Assembly (NCBI GenBank): GCA_964441925.1
Contig: CAYTVY010000013.1
Location: 1 to 29,720, forward strand
Direction of reading: 5' to 3'
Length of the DNA: 29,720 nt
From: Geothermobacter sp964441925
GTDB lineage: Bacteria; Desulfobacterota; Desulfuromonadia; Desulfuromonadales; Geothermobacteraceae
Each line of letters opens with the position of its first letter. Position 1 is the first letter of the stretch. Shown here piece by piece: positions 1-6,905 of this stretch. Under the pieces are notes generated by a model. That model saw only the letters and a list, made by a program, of their open reading frames with translations. It was not told the origin of the DNA and made no database searches. The position numbers and the translations under genes are program-made.

Positions 1-36
1 CTCCGGGGATCTCTTGTCGACCGGTTTCATCGCCAT
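1..36 (-). CDS. 5' end of next early phage gene (partial)
   Basis: An ATG on the minus strand at 36-34 follows the mu B stop codon by one base and has a GGAGGG ribosome binding site that overlaps the end of mu B. Only twelve codons (MAMKPVDKRSPE) are inside the window, so the product cannot be named. In Mu-like phages the genes after B are small early or semi-essential genes, some encoding host-nuclease inhibitors such as Gam, but nothing here decides this. Confidence 0.5.
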   Translation of the reverse strand, partial: MAMKPVDKRSPE

Positions 37-37
37 G

Positions 38-772
38 TCACACCCTCCTGGCCGGCGGATTGCCAGTGAAGAAGGGGCGTTTGCCCCAGTCGGCCAGGGT
101 GATGCGATCGATGCCCTGGGCCTGGGCTTCCATCTGCACCGACTGCAGGTTGACGCAGATGCGGCGCACCGAGCCGTGCGAAGCTTCGAGCAGCTCCTGC
201 AGCAGATCGTCGGCGATCTCCAGGTCGCGGCAGTACAGGTGGGCCAGGTGGCGGGTGTCGTCCATGTCGGCCGGCTGCGCCGGCACCCAGTCCATGATCC
301 GCCCGTGGAAGCGCTCCCACTTCTGCAGCTTGGCCGGCAGCCGCTCTTCGCCGATCAGCAGGATGGCGGCGCCGCTGCCCTCGTAGATGTCACGGATGAT
401 CTCGACCGCCTGCTTGTCGACCAGGTGATCCATCTCGTCGACGATGAGCGGGCGACCGGACAGCGCCAGCTGCTCGCAGATCTGGTCGGTCATCTCGTAG
501 ATCGTCTTGGCCGGCGGCAGACCGATCTCCTTGATGATCGCCAAAAGCACTGCCTTGCGGGTCCAGGTCGACTTGCATTCGATGTAGTAGGCGCGATGCT
601 TGTTGGCGGCGTAGCTGGCGGCGGTCGATTTGCCCCAGCCCGAAGGCCCGTACAGGCAGCTCATGCCGGGCAGGTGCGCCGGCCGGTTGATGGCCCGCTC
701 GAGCGCGCCGGTACACAGCCCGACATTGACCAACGGGGCGACGGTGTTGACGGTTGTGGCTTCGTGTGTCAT
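38..772 (-). CDS. MuB-like transposition target-selection ATPase
   Basis: This 244-residue AAA+ ATPase should act as the target-DNA binding and transposase-activating partner of the upstream transposase, as MuB does in Mu. The Walker A motif GPSGWGKST is at residues 42-50 and the Walker B motif PLIVDEMDH is at about 108-116. A helical C-terminal part with a Ser-Val-Arg-Arg sensor-like stretch follows at about 195-200. Length is close to MuB (about 310) but shorter, with no N-terminal HTH extension, so it is nearer to the compact AAA_22/ExeA-like B proteins of many Mu-like prophages. An AGGAGG site lies five bases before the ATG. It is the next gene after the transposase. The function is family knowledge; the motifs are seen directly. 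Confidence 0.9.
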   Translation of the reverse strand: MTHEATTVNTVAPLVNVGLCTGALERAINRPAHLPGMSCLYGPSGWGKSTAASYAANKHRAYYIECKSTWTRKAVLLAIIKEIGLPPAKTIYEMTDQICEQLALSGRPLIVDEMDHLVDKQAVEIIRDIYEGSGAAILLIGEERLPAKLQKWERFHGRIMDWVPAQPADMDDTRHLAHLYCRDLEIADDLLQELLEASHGSVRRICVNLQSVQMEAQAQGIDRITLADWGKRPFFTGNPPARRV

Positions 773-796
773 GCTTCCTCCTGTCTATGGTGATTT

Positions 797-839
797 GGGC
801 CGCAAGGCCCGCCCGGAAGCCGTGTTGCAGCACGGCTTC
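797..839 (-). other. Tandem hairpins between transposase and ATPase genes
   Basis: The 70-base gap between the two transposition genes holds two perfect inverted repeats. GAAGCCGTG and CACGGCTTC (816-824 and 831-839) have a 6-base loop, and GGGCC and GGCCC (797-801 and 806-810) have a 4-base loop. No T tract follows on the minus strand, so on the transcribed strand they do not look like an intrinsic terminator. They could stabilise or process the mRNA or tune B expression relative to A. Confidence 0.5.
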
Positions 840-842
840 TTT

Positions 843-2873
843 CTATTTGATCGCCAATTCCTGCTCGACCTCCCGGAACGCCCGGAAGATGTCGGTGCGG
901 GCAAAGCCCTCGTAAAAGCGCTGTTCGCGCTCGGTTAAATCCTCGCCGGCAGCCAGCCGCTGTTCGAGTTGACACCAGAAGCGGTAGCGCCCGCGGTCGT
1001 CCTGCGGAATCTCGACCACTGTGGGCTGCTGCATCTCCAGCTCGATCCGCCGGCGGGCCTCCTGCCGCTCGGGGGTGATCTCGATGGTGCCCGGCAGACT
1101 GCCGCCACGGCGTTCCATCTCGATCTCCTGTCGCTTCATTTCCAGGCGCTTCAGGCGGCCCTGGGCACGCTTCTCGCGCTGTTGCTCGATGACCGGCATG
1201 GGGAAGTAGTCGCTCTTGTTTCCGTCCAATTCGGCCACACAGATCAGCCGCTGATCTTCGTCACGCACCCACACCTTGCCGGCGTCGTGCACGTCGTAGG
1301 CGACATACACGGTGTCTCCGTGCCATTCGGCCAAGTCGCGGCTGAAATAGATGTTGCCGAACAGCCGTACCTCGCCCCGGTTCACGGTGCGCGCCACTTG
1401 CGGCCGGTACAGGTCGGGCAACTCGCCGGCCGGAACCATCTGCCAGCCGTTCTGCTCGAAGTGCTGCCAGTACTCCATCGGGCTGTAATGGCGCTTTTTG
1501 CCGGTGACCGGATCTCGCAATTTCGGCAGGCCACCGTGGGGCTTGTGGTGGTATTCGTCGATGGCGGCCTCGATCAGGCGGATGAAGTCATTCCACTCGA
1601 TCAGCAGTTCGCCGTTGGCGCGGGTTGACTTGTGGACGATCTTGGCGGCCTCGCGGTCCATGGGCGCGCCGATGTAGGTGGGTAAACGCTTCGCCAGAGC
1701 CACCAGGATCGACCGGTGGGCGCGCTCGATGATGCCGCGTGCCTGACTGTTGTAGGGGAGGCTTCTGTGATGATCGATACTCAACCGGGCCAGCAGCCCG
1801 GTGCCCGGGGCGGTGAGTACCTGGTTGCAGTAGCCGCTGCCGTTGTCGGTATATAGGCAGCTGGGCACGCCGTATTTCTCACAAGCCATGCGCAGGGCAT
1901 CGAGGGTGGCCAGGGTCGATTCGGCCAGGGCAACGCTCCAGCCGACGATGACCCGGGTGGCGATATCTGCAATCAGGGTGACCTCGGGGCGGAACGGGCG
2001 GCCATGATCCGGATGCGCCACCTCGGCGTCAAAGGTGTGGCCATCGGCAATGTAGCCATCTGTCGGCAGCATCTTGCTCGTATCGCGCCGACGGAACGGC
2101 TTGATGCTTTTCAGCTCGCGCGGGCCCATGCGGCCGCGGTTCTTTTCGATCTCGCCGACAGTTTTCAGGTAGCGGCGCGCCTGGGGATAGCTGACCTCGA
2201 TGCCGGCGGCATTGAGCTGGCGCACCACCTCGGCCAGTGAGGGCTTTTGCGGCTGCCGCCAGGCGGCCAGCAGCGCCGTCGCCCATGGCGGAGCCTCCTG
2301 CCGTTTGGCCGGCTCACGTGGCGCCAGGGCGCTGACACCCAGTTTCAGGTCGCTGCGCCAGCGCAACAGGGTACGCCGGCTGAGGGTGTTTTTGCCCATC
2401 CTGCCGGATCGGGCGTTGGCCACTGGCACCAGGGCCTGCAGATGTTCAGGCAGTTGCCCGACCTTGGCCAGGGCCACCACCCGGTTGATGGCCTTGTTCA
2501 GGCTGGTGGCGCAGGCCAACTGCTCGATGTGCCGCAGCAGGGCCAGCCTGGCATCCATGGTGCGGCGCTGCCAGTCGGCCAGCTGCTCCGGGGCCGGCAG
2601 GGCCTTCTCGACGATCGGTGCCAGTGCCGTCTCGACCTTGGCCGGCAGGCTGCACACGGGCTCCGGCAGCGCGGCGATCATCTTGTCGAGCAGGGCGTCC
2701 TGCACCTTCTTCTTCTCATCCGGTCGCAACGGCAATTTGTCCAGGTCGAACCGGTGCGCGCCGCCCTTGCCTCGACCAGGCTCCGGCTGCCATTTTTCCT
2801 TTTGCATCCGCTTGCGGATGGCCTGCCCTGATACACCGAGGGCGGCGGCGATGTCGGCAACGGTGACGATCAT
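843..2873 (-). CDS. MuA-like DDE transposase
   Basis: This 676-residue protein is a Mu-family transposase, close in length to MuA (663). The N-terminus (about 1-50) is a MerR-like winged-helix DNA-binding domain. A helical DNA-binding region leads to the RNase H-like catalytic core. The DDE triad is visible as D277 (IADGHTFD), D343 (YTDNGSGY) and E383 (GIIERAH). The first two are 66 residues apart, against 67 in MuA. A beta-barrel domain (about 495-560) and a charged tail follow. It joins phage ends to target DNA together with the ATPase encoded downstream. The ATG overlaps the stop of the preceding gene by four bases (ATGA), so translation is probably coupled. All catalytic residues are intact and no frameshift is seen. 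Confidence 0.95.
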   Translation of the reverse strand: MIVTVADIAAALGVSGQAIRKRMQKEKWQPEPGRGKGGAHRFDLDKLPLRPDEKKKVQDALLDKMIAALPEPVCSLPAKVETALAPIVEKALPAPEQLADWQRRTMDARLALLRHIEQLACATSLNKAINRVVALAKVGQLPEHLQALVPVANARSGRMGKNTLSRRTLLRWRSDLKLGVSALAPREPAKRQEAPPWATALLAAWRQPQKPSLAEVVRQLNAAGIEVSYPQARRYLKTVGEIEKNRGRMGPRELKSIKPFRRRDTSKMLPTDGYIADGHTFDAEVAHPDHGRPFRPEVTLIADIATRVIVGWSVALAESTLATLDALRMACEKYGVPSCLYTDNGSGYCNQVLTAPGTGLLARLSIDHHRSLPYNSQARGIIERAHRSILVALAKRLPTYIGAPMDREAAKIVHKSTRANGELLIEWNDFIRLIEAAIDEYHHKPHGGLPKLRDPVTGKKRHYSPMEYWQHFEQNGWQMVPAGELPDLYRPQVARTVNRGEVRLFGNIYFSRDLAEWHGDTVYVAYDVHDAGKVWVRDEDQRLICVAELDGNKSDYFPMPVIEQQREKRAQGRLKRLEMKRQEIEMERRGGSLPGTIEITPERQEARRRIELEMQQPTVVEIPQDDRGRYRFWCQLEQRLAAGEDLTEREQRFYEGFARTDIFRAFREVEQELAIK

Positions 2874-3415
2874 GCCTTCCCACCCCTGATAATTTTCAGC
2901 TTGCTTTTTGCGGCCGAAACCACTCCCGCGGCCAGGGCGCCGTTGACAACCATCAAGGCCGGCAACACAGACAAGGCCCGTTCGACGAGCTCTTTTTGAC
3001 AGGTTTCGCCTTGAGTCGGTTCCGCTCCCTCAAGTCGAAAGGCCTTGCTTCCGTCCTCGTTGGTGGCGATGTGCAGTTCGATGGGGTCGAAATAGAAGCT
3101 GTTGTCCTCTGGCAGAAAAAAGACACGTCTGCAGACATCGTGGATCCCTTCAGGGGTCTTTTCGCTGCTGACGTGGATGATGACCAGCGCACCATCTTCA
3201 GGCCAGCAGATCAGAACATTGCTTTCGGGGACGTCGATGAGTGACGGGTCGTTGTCTACCGCCCGGGCCACGTCAGCTATTGAGTTGACTTCTGGTGGGA
3301 CATCGAGGCCGAACTTGCATGCAGCGGACATTGTGTGTCCCCAAGCGGCTTCTTGCCGGTCGGTGCTGCTAGATGTTTCATTAATCAAGCCACTGATAAC
3401 ACGGCGTTTGTTCAT
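2870..3415 (-). CDS. Hypothetical early phage protein with possible C-terminal membrane segment
   Basis: I do not recognise this 181-residue protein. Residues about 147-170 form a hydrophobic stretch rich in Leu, Val and Ala, followed by a basic tail ending in KSKLKIIRGGKA, which could be a C-terminal membrane anchor. The rest is soluble and mildly acidic. The start is well supported by an AAGGAGGG site six bases upstream and by ATGA overlap with the preceding gene. It also overlaps the transposase start by four bases, so it is locked into the early operon. A role in transposition or in early host modification would be a guess. Confidence 0.8.
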   Translation of the reverse strand: MNKRRVISGLINETSSSTDRQEAAWGHTMSAACKFGLDVPPEVNSIADVARAVDNDPSLIDVPESNVLICWPEDGALVIIHVSSEKTPEGIHDVCRRVFFLPEDNSFYFDPIELHIATNEDGSKAFRLEGAEPTQGETCQKELVERALSVLPALMVVNGALAAGVVSAAKSKLKIIRGGKA

Positions 3416-3681
3416 TGTGTTCCCTCCTTCTTCAAAAGCAGGACGAGGGCGTTGATGTTTTTTTCGAGCTCGTCGAGATCGTCGGCCACCTTGGCGGCCA
3501 TATCTTTCAGGATGTCACACAGACGTGCCCACTGTTCGGGCGAGACATTCACATGGCTGTCTTTGTCTGCGCTGTCGGCGGCCACGGCCCCAAATTCGAT
3601 CATGGTCGCCAGCGAAAAGAAGCTATACATGGCTTCGCTGGCGCTGGATTCGACGTTTTGCAGCAAGCGGAGCGGGGGCAT
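3412..3681 (-). CDS. Hypothetical small early phage protein
   Basis: This 89-residue protein is of unknown function. It is mainly helical and acidic in the second half. A predicted heptad-like stretch (WARLCDILKDMAAKVADDLD and what follows, residues about 50-84) suggests a short coiled coil. An AAAGGAGG site lies seven bases before the ATG, and the stop codon overlaps the next start (ATGA). Position and spacing place it in the same leftward early operon as the transposase. No domain is recognised. Confidence 0.75.
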   Translation of the reverse strand: MPPLRLLQNVESSASEAMYSFFSLATMIEFGAVAADSADKDSHVNVSPEQWARLCDILKDMAAKVADDLDELEKNINALVLLLKKEGTQ

Positions 3682-3695
3682 AGACTTCCTCCTTT

Positions 3696-4166
3696 CTACT
3701 GTCCTTCAAGCTCACGTAAGAAAAGCAGCCGCTTGCGCTTCTCGGCAGCGATGCGCTTGGCTTCTTCGTCCAGCCGCTGCAGCTCGGCACGCAGGGCATC
3801 GGCGCCCGGCAGGGTGAACACCCCTGCCGCTTCGGCCAGCACCCGCAGTGGCTCGATGCTGCCGGTCGCCTCGCAGAAGGCCGGCAACAGTTCCGCCGGC
3901 ATCCGATGGGGGTGGCTCTCGGCGGTCCAGTTGTTGACCTGGTGCACCGTGACTGTCTGCCCGACCAGTTCGCTCATCTCGTCGGCGATCGTCTCTCGGC
4001 TTTTGGGCGCGGCCTTAATTGCCGCCCGGATAGCCGACTGCAACCTGGCCGATACGCACAGCCGGCCGGCGGCCTTGGCCATGCGCTCCTCGCGCTCCTG
4101 CTTCAGGTAGTCGAGCAGGCTCATTTGGTTCGGGTCGCTGACGATTCTTTTACGCGGCTTTGTCAT
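3696..4166 (-). CDS. Phage regulatory protein, CII-like helix-turn-helix
   Basis: This 156-residue protein has a central helix-turn-helix-like region at about 55-110. It includes ETIADEMSELVG followed by VTVHQVNNWT, then PAELLPAFCEATGS. This layout matches phage CII/CP76-type regulators, which bind DNA to control early or lysogeny promoters. The C-terminus (about 120-156) is a charged helix rich in Arg, Lys and Glu. The start overlaps the stop of the Ner-like gene by four bases. It probably modulates early transcription. The family assignment rests on pattern recognition only. Confidence 0.7.
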   Translation of the reverse strand: MTKPRKRIVSDPNQMSLLDYLKQEREERMAKAAGRLCVSARLQSAIRAAIKAAPKSRETIADEMSELVGQTVTVHQVNNWTAESHPHRMPAELLPAFCEATGSIEPLRVLAEAAGVFTLPGADALRAELQRLDEEAKRIAAEKRKRLLFLRELEGQ

Positions 4167-4426
4167 TGCGCACCCTTTCTGCCTCGGCTAGAATCTGCAC
4201 AGTCGGGATAACGCTCGGGCCAAATGTCCCGAGGCGACATATCCAAACGGATAGCGATTTCTTTCTCCATGCGTCGACTGCGGCCAACGAGGGCGGCCCT
4301 AACCGCTTGGCGGCTTACTCCCAGATCGCGGGCGATGGCCGAATACGAAAGCCCGCGCAGCTCGAGCTGACTTTTGATCCAGATCCGACGGGCGTCGGCT
4401 TTTTTTGGGGGGCGTTTGCTTGTCAT
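4163..4426 (-). CDS. ner: Ner-like (Nlp family) winged-helix transcriptional regulator
   Basis: This 87-residue DNA-binding protein has the Ner/SfsB pattern. A helix-turn-helix (LSYSAIARDLGVSRQAVRAAL) spans about residues 26-46, and the diagnostic tail SPRDIWPERY is at about 64-73. In Mu, Ner turns down early and repressor promoters during lytic growth. Here it is the first gene of the leftward early operon, facing the repressor gene across a 222-base control region. No clear Shine-Dalgarno precedes the ATG. An 8-bp inverted repeat (4437-4444 and 4450-4457) lies just upstream and may be an operator or a leader hairpin. Confidence 0.9.
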   Translation of the reverse strand: MTSKRPPKKADARRIWIKSQLELRGLSYSAIARDLGVSRQAVRAALVGRSRRMEKEIAIRLDMSPRDIWPERYPDCADSSRGRKGAQ

Positions 4427-4648
4427 GTCAATCTAAATAAACCCATTCGGGGTTTATGTCAACGAGAAAATGCCCACACGGGCGATGGTTGCAACCTAAT
4501 TGGGTTGCCTGGCCATTCTGGCATGGGCGTGAGGTGTTGGTTCTTTTGTGTAAATTCAACAACTTGTGGTCGGTGTCGGGTGGTTGCGACCAGATGTTTG
4601 CCAAGGTTGCAACTTTAAACTTATGAGATCGCAACCCAGACGGGTGTC
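4427..4648. promoter_or_regulatory. Early/repressor control region with repeated GGTTGCRACC operators
   Basis: The region between the divergent ner and repressor genes carries a recurrent palindrome. Full sites are GGTTGCAACC (4487-4496), TGGTTGCGACCA (4581-4592) and AAGGTTGCAACTT (4603-4615). Half-sites are GGGTTGCC (about 4502-4508) and TCGCAACC (about 4629-4636). A separate inverted repeat, ATAAACCC/GGGTTTAT (4437-4457), lies next to ner. In Mu the repressor and Ner bind multiple operators in this position. The GGTTGC set is the likely repressor operator and the second repeat a possible Ner site. Binding is inferred. Confidence 0.75.
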
Positions 4649-5095
4649 ATGTCAACTATTGCAGACCGCATAAAGCTTGTTAGAGGGGACACGTCCCAAG
4701 GGGACTTTGCCAAATGCGTTGGAGTATCCAAAAACACCGTAGGTCGTTGGGAGCGAGGGGAGAGAACCCCGGACCAGAAACATCTGCAGCGGATTCTAGA
4801 TGCCCATCCGGATATCAATCCGGCCTGGCTGGTGGTGGGAGAGGAGCCGATGAAAAAGAGGGTGGCCGGCAACCTAGCCATCAATAGCCAGGCGGTTGTC
4901 CAAGGTTCCAGTATTGAGGGTGAGGTTGTGCAGAATATGGGTAACGGCCAGACAAACCTCCACCCAGAAGCGCCCCTGCCCATACGAGAGGACCTGAAGG
5001 AGCTTGTGGAACTGCTGGAAAACTACGGGAACCCGGCCCTTATTGCCGACATCAAGAAAAAACTTCTAAAGATCAAGGAGGTTATGGAAGGGTGA
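4649..5095 (+). CDS. Phage repressor with XRE-type HTH (Mu c analogue) and amyloid-like motif
   Basis: This 148-residue protein has an XRE-family HTH at about 3-60 (SQGDFAKCVGVSKNTVGRW is the recognition part). It lies divergently from the ner/transposase operon, so it is the likely lysogeny repressor. The middle (81-98, QAVVQGSSIEGEVVQNMG) is not part of the usual repressor fold. It closely resembles a segment in the protein encoded next. The C-terminus (about 112-146) is a charged helix that may oligomerise. No S24 peptidase domain is present, so inactivation by RecA-style self-cleavage is not expected. The start codon directly follows a half-operator and has a weak ribosome binding site. 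The stop codon overlaps the GTG of the next gene. Confidence 0.85.
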   Translation: MSTIADRIKLVRGDTSQGDFAKCVGVSKNTVGRWERGERTPDQKHLQRILDAHPDINPAWLVVGEEPMKKRVAGNLAINSQAVVQGSSIEGEVVQNMGNGQTNLHPEAPLPIREDLKELVELLENYGNPALIADIKKKLLKIKEVMEG

Positions 5096-5523
5096 GCAAA
5101 AAACAGGAGGGGGCTGCCCACAACATGGCGTACAGTAGCACGGCAGTTGTTCAGGGAAGCACGCTGAACAACAGCGTCGTGATCCAGGTCATCAACAGCA
5201 TGCAGAGCCCGGCCGACATAGATCAGGCCATCTCTCAGATTTCTAGACACCTCAATATTCTTAGACGAAAAAAGGGGCTTATCGATGCCAGGCTGCCCCT
5301 TGGTCTGATCGCCGCAGTTTGTGCGACCGCCGGCATCCTGCTTGGCGGCAGAATGCTCTGGCTTCTGGTCGGAACCTTAACTGCAGTTTTTGCCAGCTAC
5401 CTTCTGGCACCAGCTCTGAACAAAGTCGACACAGAAATAACTGCCGCACAAAATTTTCTGACAGAGTTGTATAAGATCAGGCTGGCGAGACAACTGCAAG
5501 ACGCTCAAAAAGAGGCTGCTTAA
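5092..5523 (+). CDS. Two-helix membrane protein with N-terminal AVVQGS motif, prophage cargo
   Basis: This 143-residue protein starts with a GTG that overlaps the repressor stop (GTGA). The N-terminus carries TAVVQGSTLNNSVVIQV (17-33), which matches the repressor motif in pattern. Residues about 42-66 form an amphipathic helix. Two membrane helices at about 69-84 and 88-106 form a hairpin, and a charged helix follows (112-141). I recognise no named family. Expressed with the repressor, it would be made in the lysogen, which suits superinfection exclusion, host defence or lysogenic signalling. None of these is demonstrated. The motif could mediate homotypic assembly with the repressor. Confidence 0.8.
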   Translation: MSKKQEGAAHNMAYSSTAVVQGSTLNNSVVIQVINSMQSPADIDQAISQISRHLNILRRKKGLIDARLPLGLIAAVCATAGILLGGRMLWLLVGTLTAVFASYLLAPALNKVDTEITAAQNFLTELYKIRLARQLQDAQKEAA

Positions 5524-5545
5524 GGCAGAAAAAAGGAGGGGATCC

Positions 5546-6220
5546 GTGGGACGTCAAAAAGATACGGCTATCGGTTTTTTGATTGTCTTCGGTGTTGTTT
5601 TTGTTGCTTTGCAAAAATTATGGTCAATTTGGAACGGTGGGTTTGTTATTCTGTTGCTCGTCATTGTCGTTCTATTTGTACTTCTACATCAACGTTCAAA
5701 AGCGAAGACCATAAAGACTTTCTTTCAACATTCTGCCCTGGAAGCGCTAAAAGACCCAAGGACACCCAGCTATCAAAAAGAAAAAATCAAAAAACTAATG
5801 ACGATTAATCCGAGAATGGCGACAGCGCTGCGTGACATTCAGATAATGGCTGAATCAATGGACATTGCACTGCGGAGCAAAAATAAAGAAACAGCAACAT
5901 CAAGATACGAACTTTCTGTTATTAAATTTGACGAGATAAGAAGCGCGTATATAGATTTGTTTGACACTGAAACATTCAATCGTATAAAAGATTTCATGTC
6001 AGACAATAGCAGAGCATTCCATACAAAAATCTATACAAATCCAGCAAAGGCACATATAGAAAAAACGAAAAAGTTAAAAACAATAAAGGCAAAGTCGAAA
6101 TATATAAACCTTGCAAAAGAGCTCTTAAATGAAGGGTTGGGCGACCCCAACAGCAATAAGAGTGAGATCCAACTGCTCATGAATGAAGTGTCTGCTTTGG
6201 CTGATGAGTTGTCTGGATAG
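5546..6220 (+). CDS. AT-rich two-helix membrane protein of unknown function, prophage cargo
   Basis: This 224-residue protein starts at GTG with an AAGGAGGGG site five bases upstream. Two N-terminal membrane helices (about 7-23 and 31-48) precede a long, Lys-rich, mostly helical cytoplasmic part. The base composition is clearly more AT-rich than every neighbour, a sign of separate origin. It is the last gene before the phage end and follows the repressor and the first membrane gene by 22 bases, so all three are probably cotranscribed. Exclusion or anti-phage activity is a reasonable guess for lysogen-expressed cargo here. No family is recognised. Confidence 0.75.
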   Translation: MGRQKDTAIGFLIVFGVVFVALQKLWSIWNGGFVILLLVIVVLFVLLHQRSKAKTIKTFFQHSALEALKDPRTPSYQKEKIKKLMTINPRMATALRDIQIMAESMDIALRSKNKETATSRYELSVIKFDEIRSAYIDLFDTETFNRIKDFMSDNSRAFHTKIYTNPAKAHIEKTKKLKTIKAKSKYINLAKELLNEGLGDPNSNKSEIQLLMNEVSALADELSG

Positions 6221-6235
6221 CATGACTCGCCATGC

Positions 6236-6422
6236 TGGTGCCAAACCACGCGTCAAATGTGGTCGACTGGGGTAAAAATCGTTTGCGCGAGATTTGGCAC
6301 CACTTTTCAAAACATCAGCCCGCCGCATCGCATTCAACACCGCATAAACACGTCGTTTTCCCGCCGCCGCCCGCGAAATCCCGCGCATTCCCATCTGGTG
6401 CCATATCAGTCGGTAATTCACA
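6236..6422. other. Putative phage left end with three transposase-binding sites
   Basis: Three copies of one decamer are present: TGGTGCCAAA (6236-6245), its reverse complement TTTGGCACCA (6293-6302), and TGGTGCCATA (6396-6405). Measured from a terminal CA at 6422, the sites lie about 18-27, 121-130 and 178-187 bases inside. Mu L1, L2 and L3 have similar spacing. Read inward the end starts TGTGAATT, with the TG expected of a Mu-type terminus. The exact terminal base needs the right end or an empty-site comparison. Confidence 0.65.
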
Positions 6423-6830
6423 GGACCTCCCGGAGAGGGAGCCAACCGACCCAGAGAAAAATCCACAAAAATCCCATAAAAACAACAAGATAACATCTTA
6501 TTGTTCAATAACATTTTAAATTTTATCTTGCACATCCCCCACGAACCCATGAATGGGATCGGATTTTTGAAAACTGCATCCAGGCCAAGCACCTGCACTC
6601 TTCCTCCGGCACAAACCCACATCAGATTCAAAAACAAGACACTCTCCACGACAGCCCTGGCCGTGCTTTAGCCGGCACACACAAGCAATCCGGGTTGAAG
6701 CTCCCATGAGTTTGCTCTATTCTGGCAGTCACTGCGGGAACGACCTGCCGGCGCAACGGAAGCCCTCTTTCCAGATGCCCGGCGTTCGAACCCAGCGACC
6801 TGCCAACAAATCAGCCGGAGGGGGACGGTC
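6423..6830. other. Host flank between prophage end and cas6 leader, no gene seen
   Basis: No convincing coding sequence is present. The first part (about 6455-6535) is AT-rich and contains an inverted repeat CAAGATAA/TTATCTTG (6486-6493 and 6523-6530). The remainder includes the promoter candidate at 6695-6723. Short reading frames here cross the prophage junction or lack ribosome binding sites. Confidence 0.6.
6695..6723 (+). promoter_or_regulatory. Candidate sigma-70 promoter for the cas6 unit
   Basis: TTGAAG (6695-6700) and TATTCT (6718-6723) are separated by exactly 17 bases and lie about 180 bases upstream of cas6 on the same strand. If used, the transcript would carry a 5' leader containing the 16-bp inverted repeat at 6831-6846. 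Prediction is from sequence alone. Confidence 0.45.
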
Positions 6831-6846
6831 ACGGCAAGGTTGCCGT
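6831..6846. promoter_or_regulatory. Copy 1 of CRISPR-locus inverted repeat (upstream of cas6)
   Basis: ACGGCAA-GG-TTGCCGT is a 7-bp inverted repeat with a 2-base centre. The identical 16-mer occurs upstream of cas10, and its exact reverse complement occurs upstream of cas1. I saw it nowhere else in the window. It is likely a regulator-binding site or, less likely, an mRNA hairpin. Confidence 0.7.
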
Positions 6847-6905
6847 CGTGGCGCTCCCTGTCCGCCCGTGATGCAATGGCGGCATCACACCGAGGGAGGG
6901 ATGCC

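Larger units (their letters stand above)
1..6422 (-). mobile_element. Left part of a Mu-like transposable prophage
   Basis: The gene set is that of a Mu-like phage early region read leftward: Ner-like regulator, small genes, a MuA-type DDE transposase and a MuB-type ATPase, with a divergent repressor gene. The left terminus is placed near 6422 because three TGGTGCCA-type sites at 6236-6245, 6293-6302 and 6396-6405 sit at Mu-like distances from a terminal CA, which reads TG inward. The right end and late genes lie outside the window, so whether the prophage is intact is unknown. Two membrane-protein genes between the repressor and the end are extra compared with phage Mu. The exact boundary is inferred, not proven. 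Confidence 0.85.

Noticed and set aside
6125..6649. Minus-strand open frame of 174 codons over the phage junction
   Set aside because: It overlaps the end of the membrane-protein gene, crosses the predicted phage terminus and host flank, and has no known domain or good ribosome binding site.
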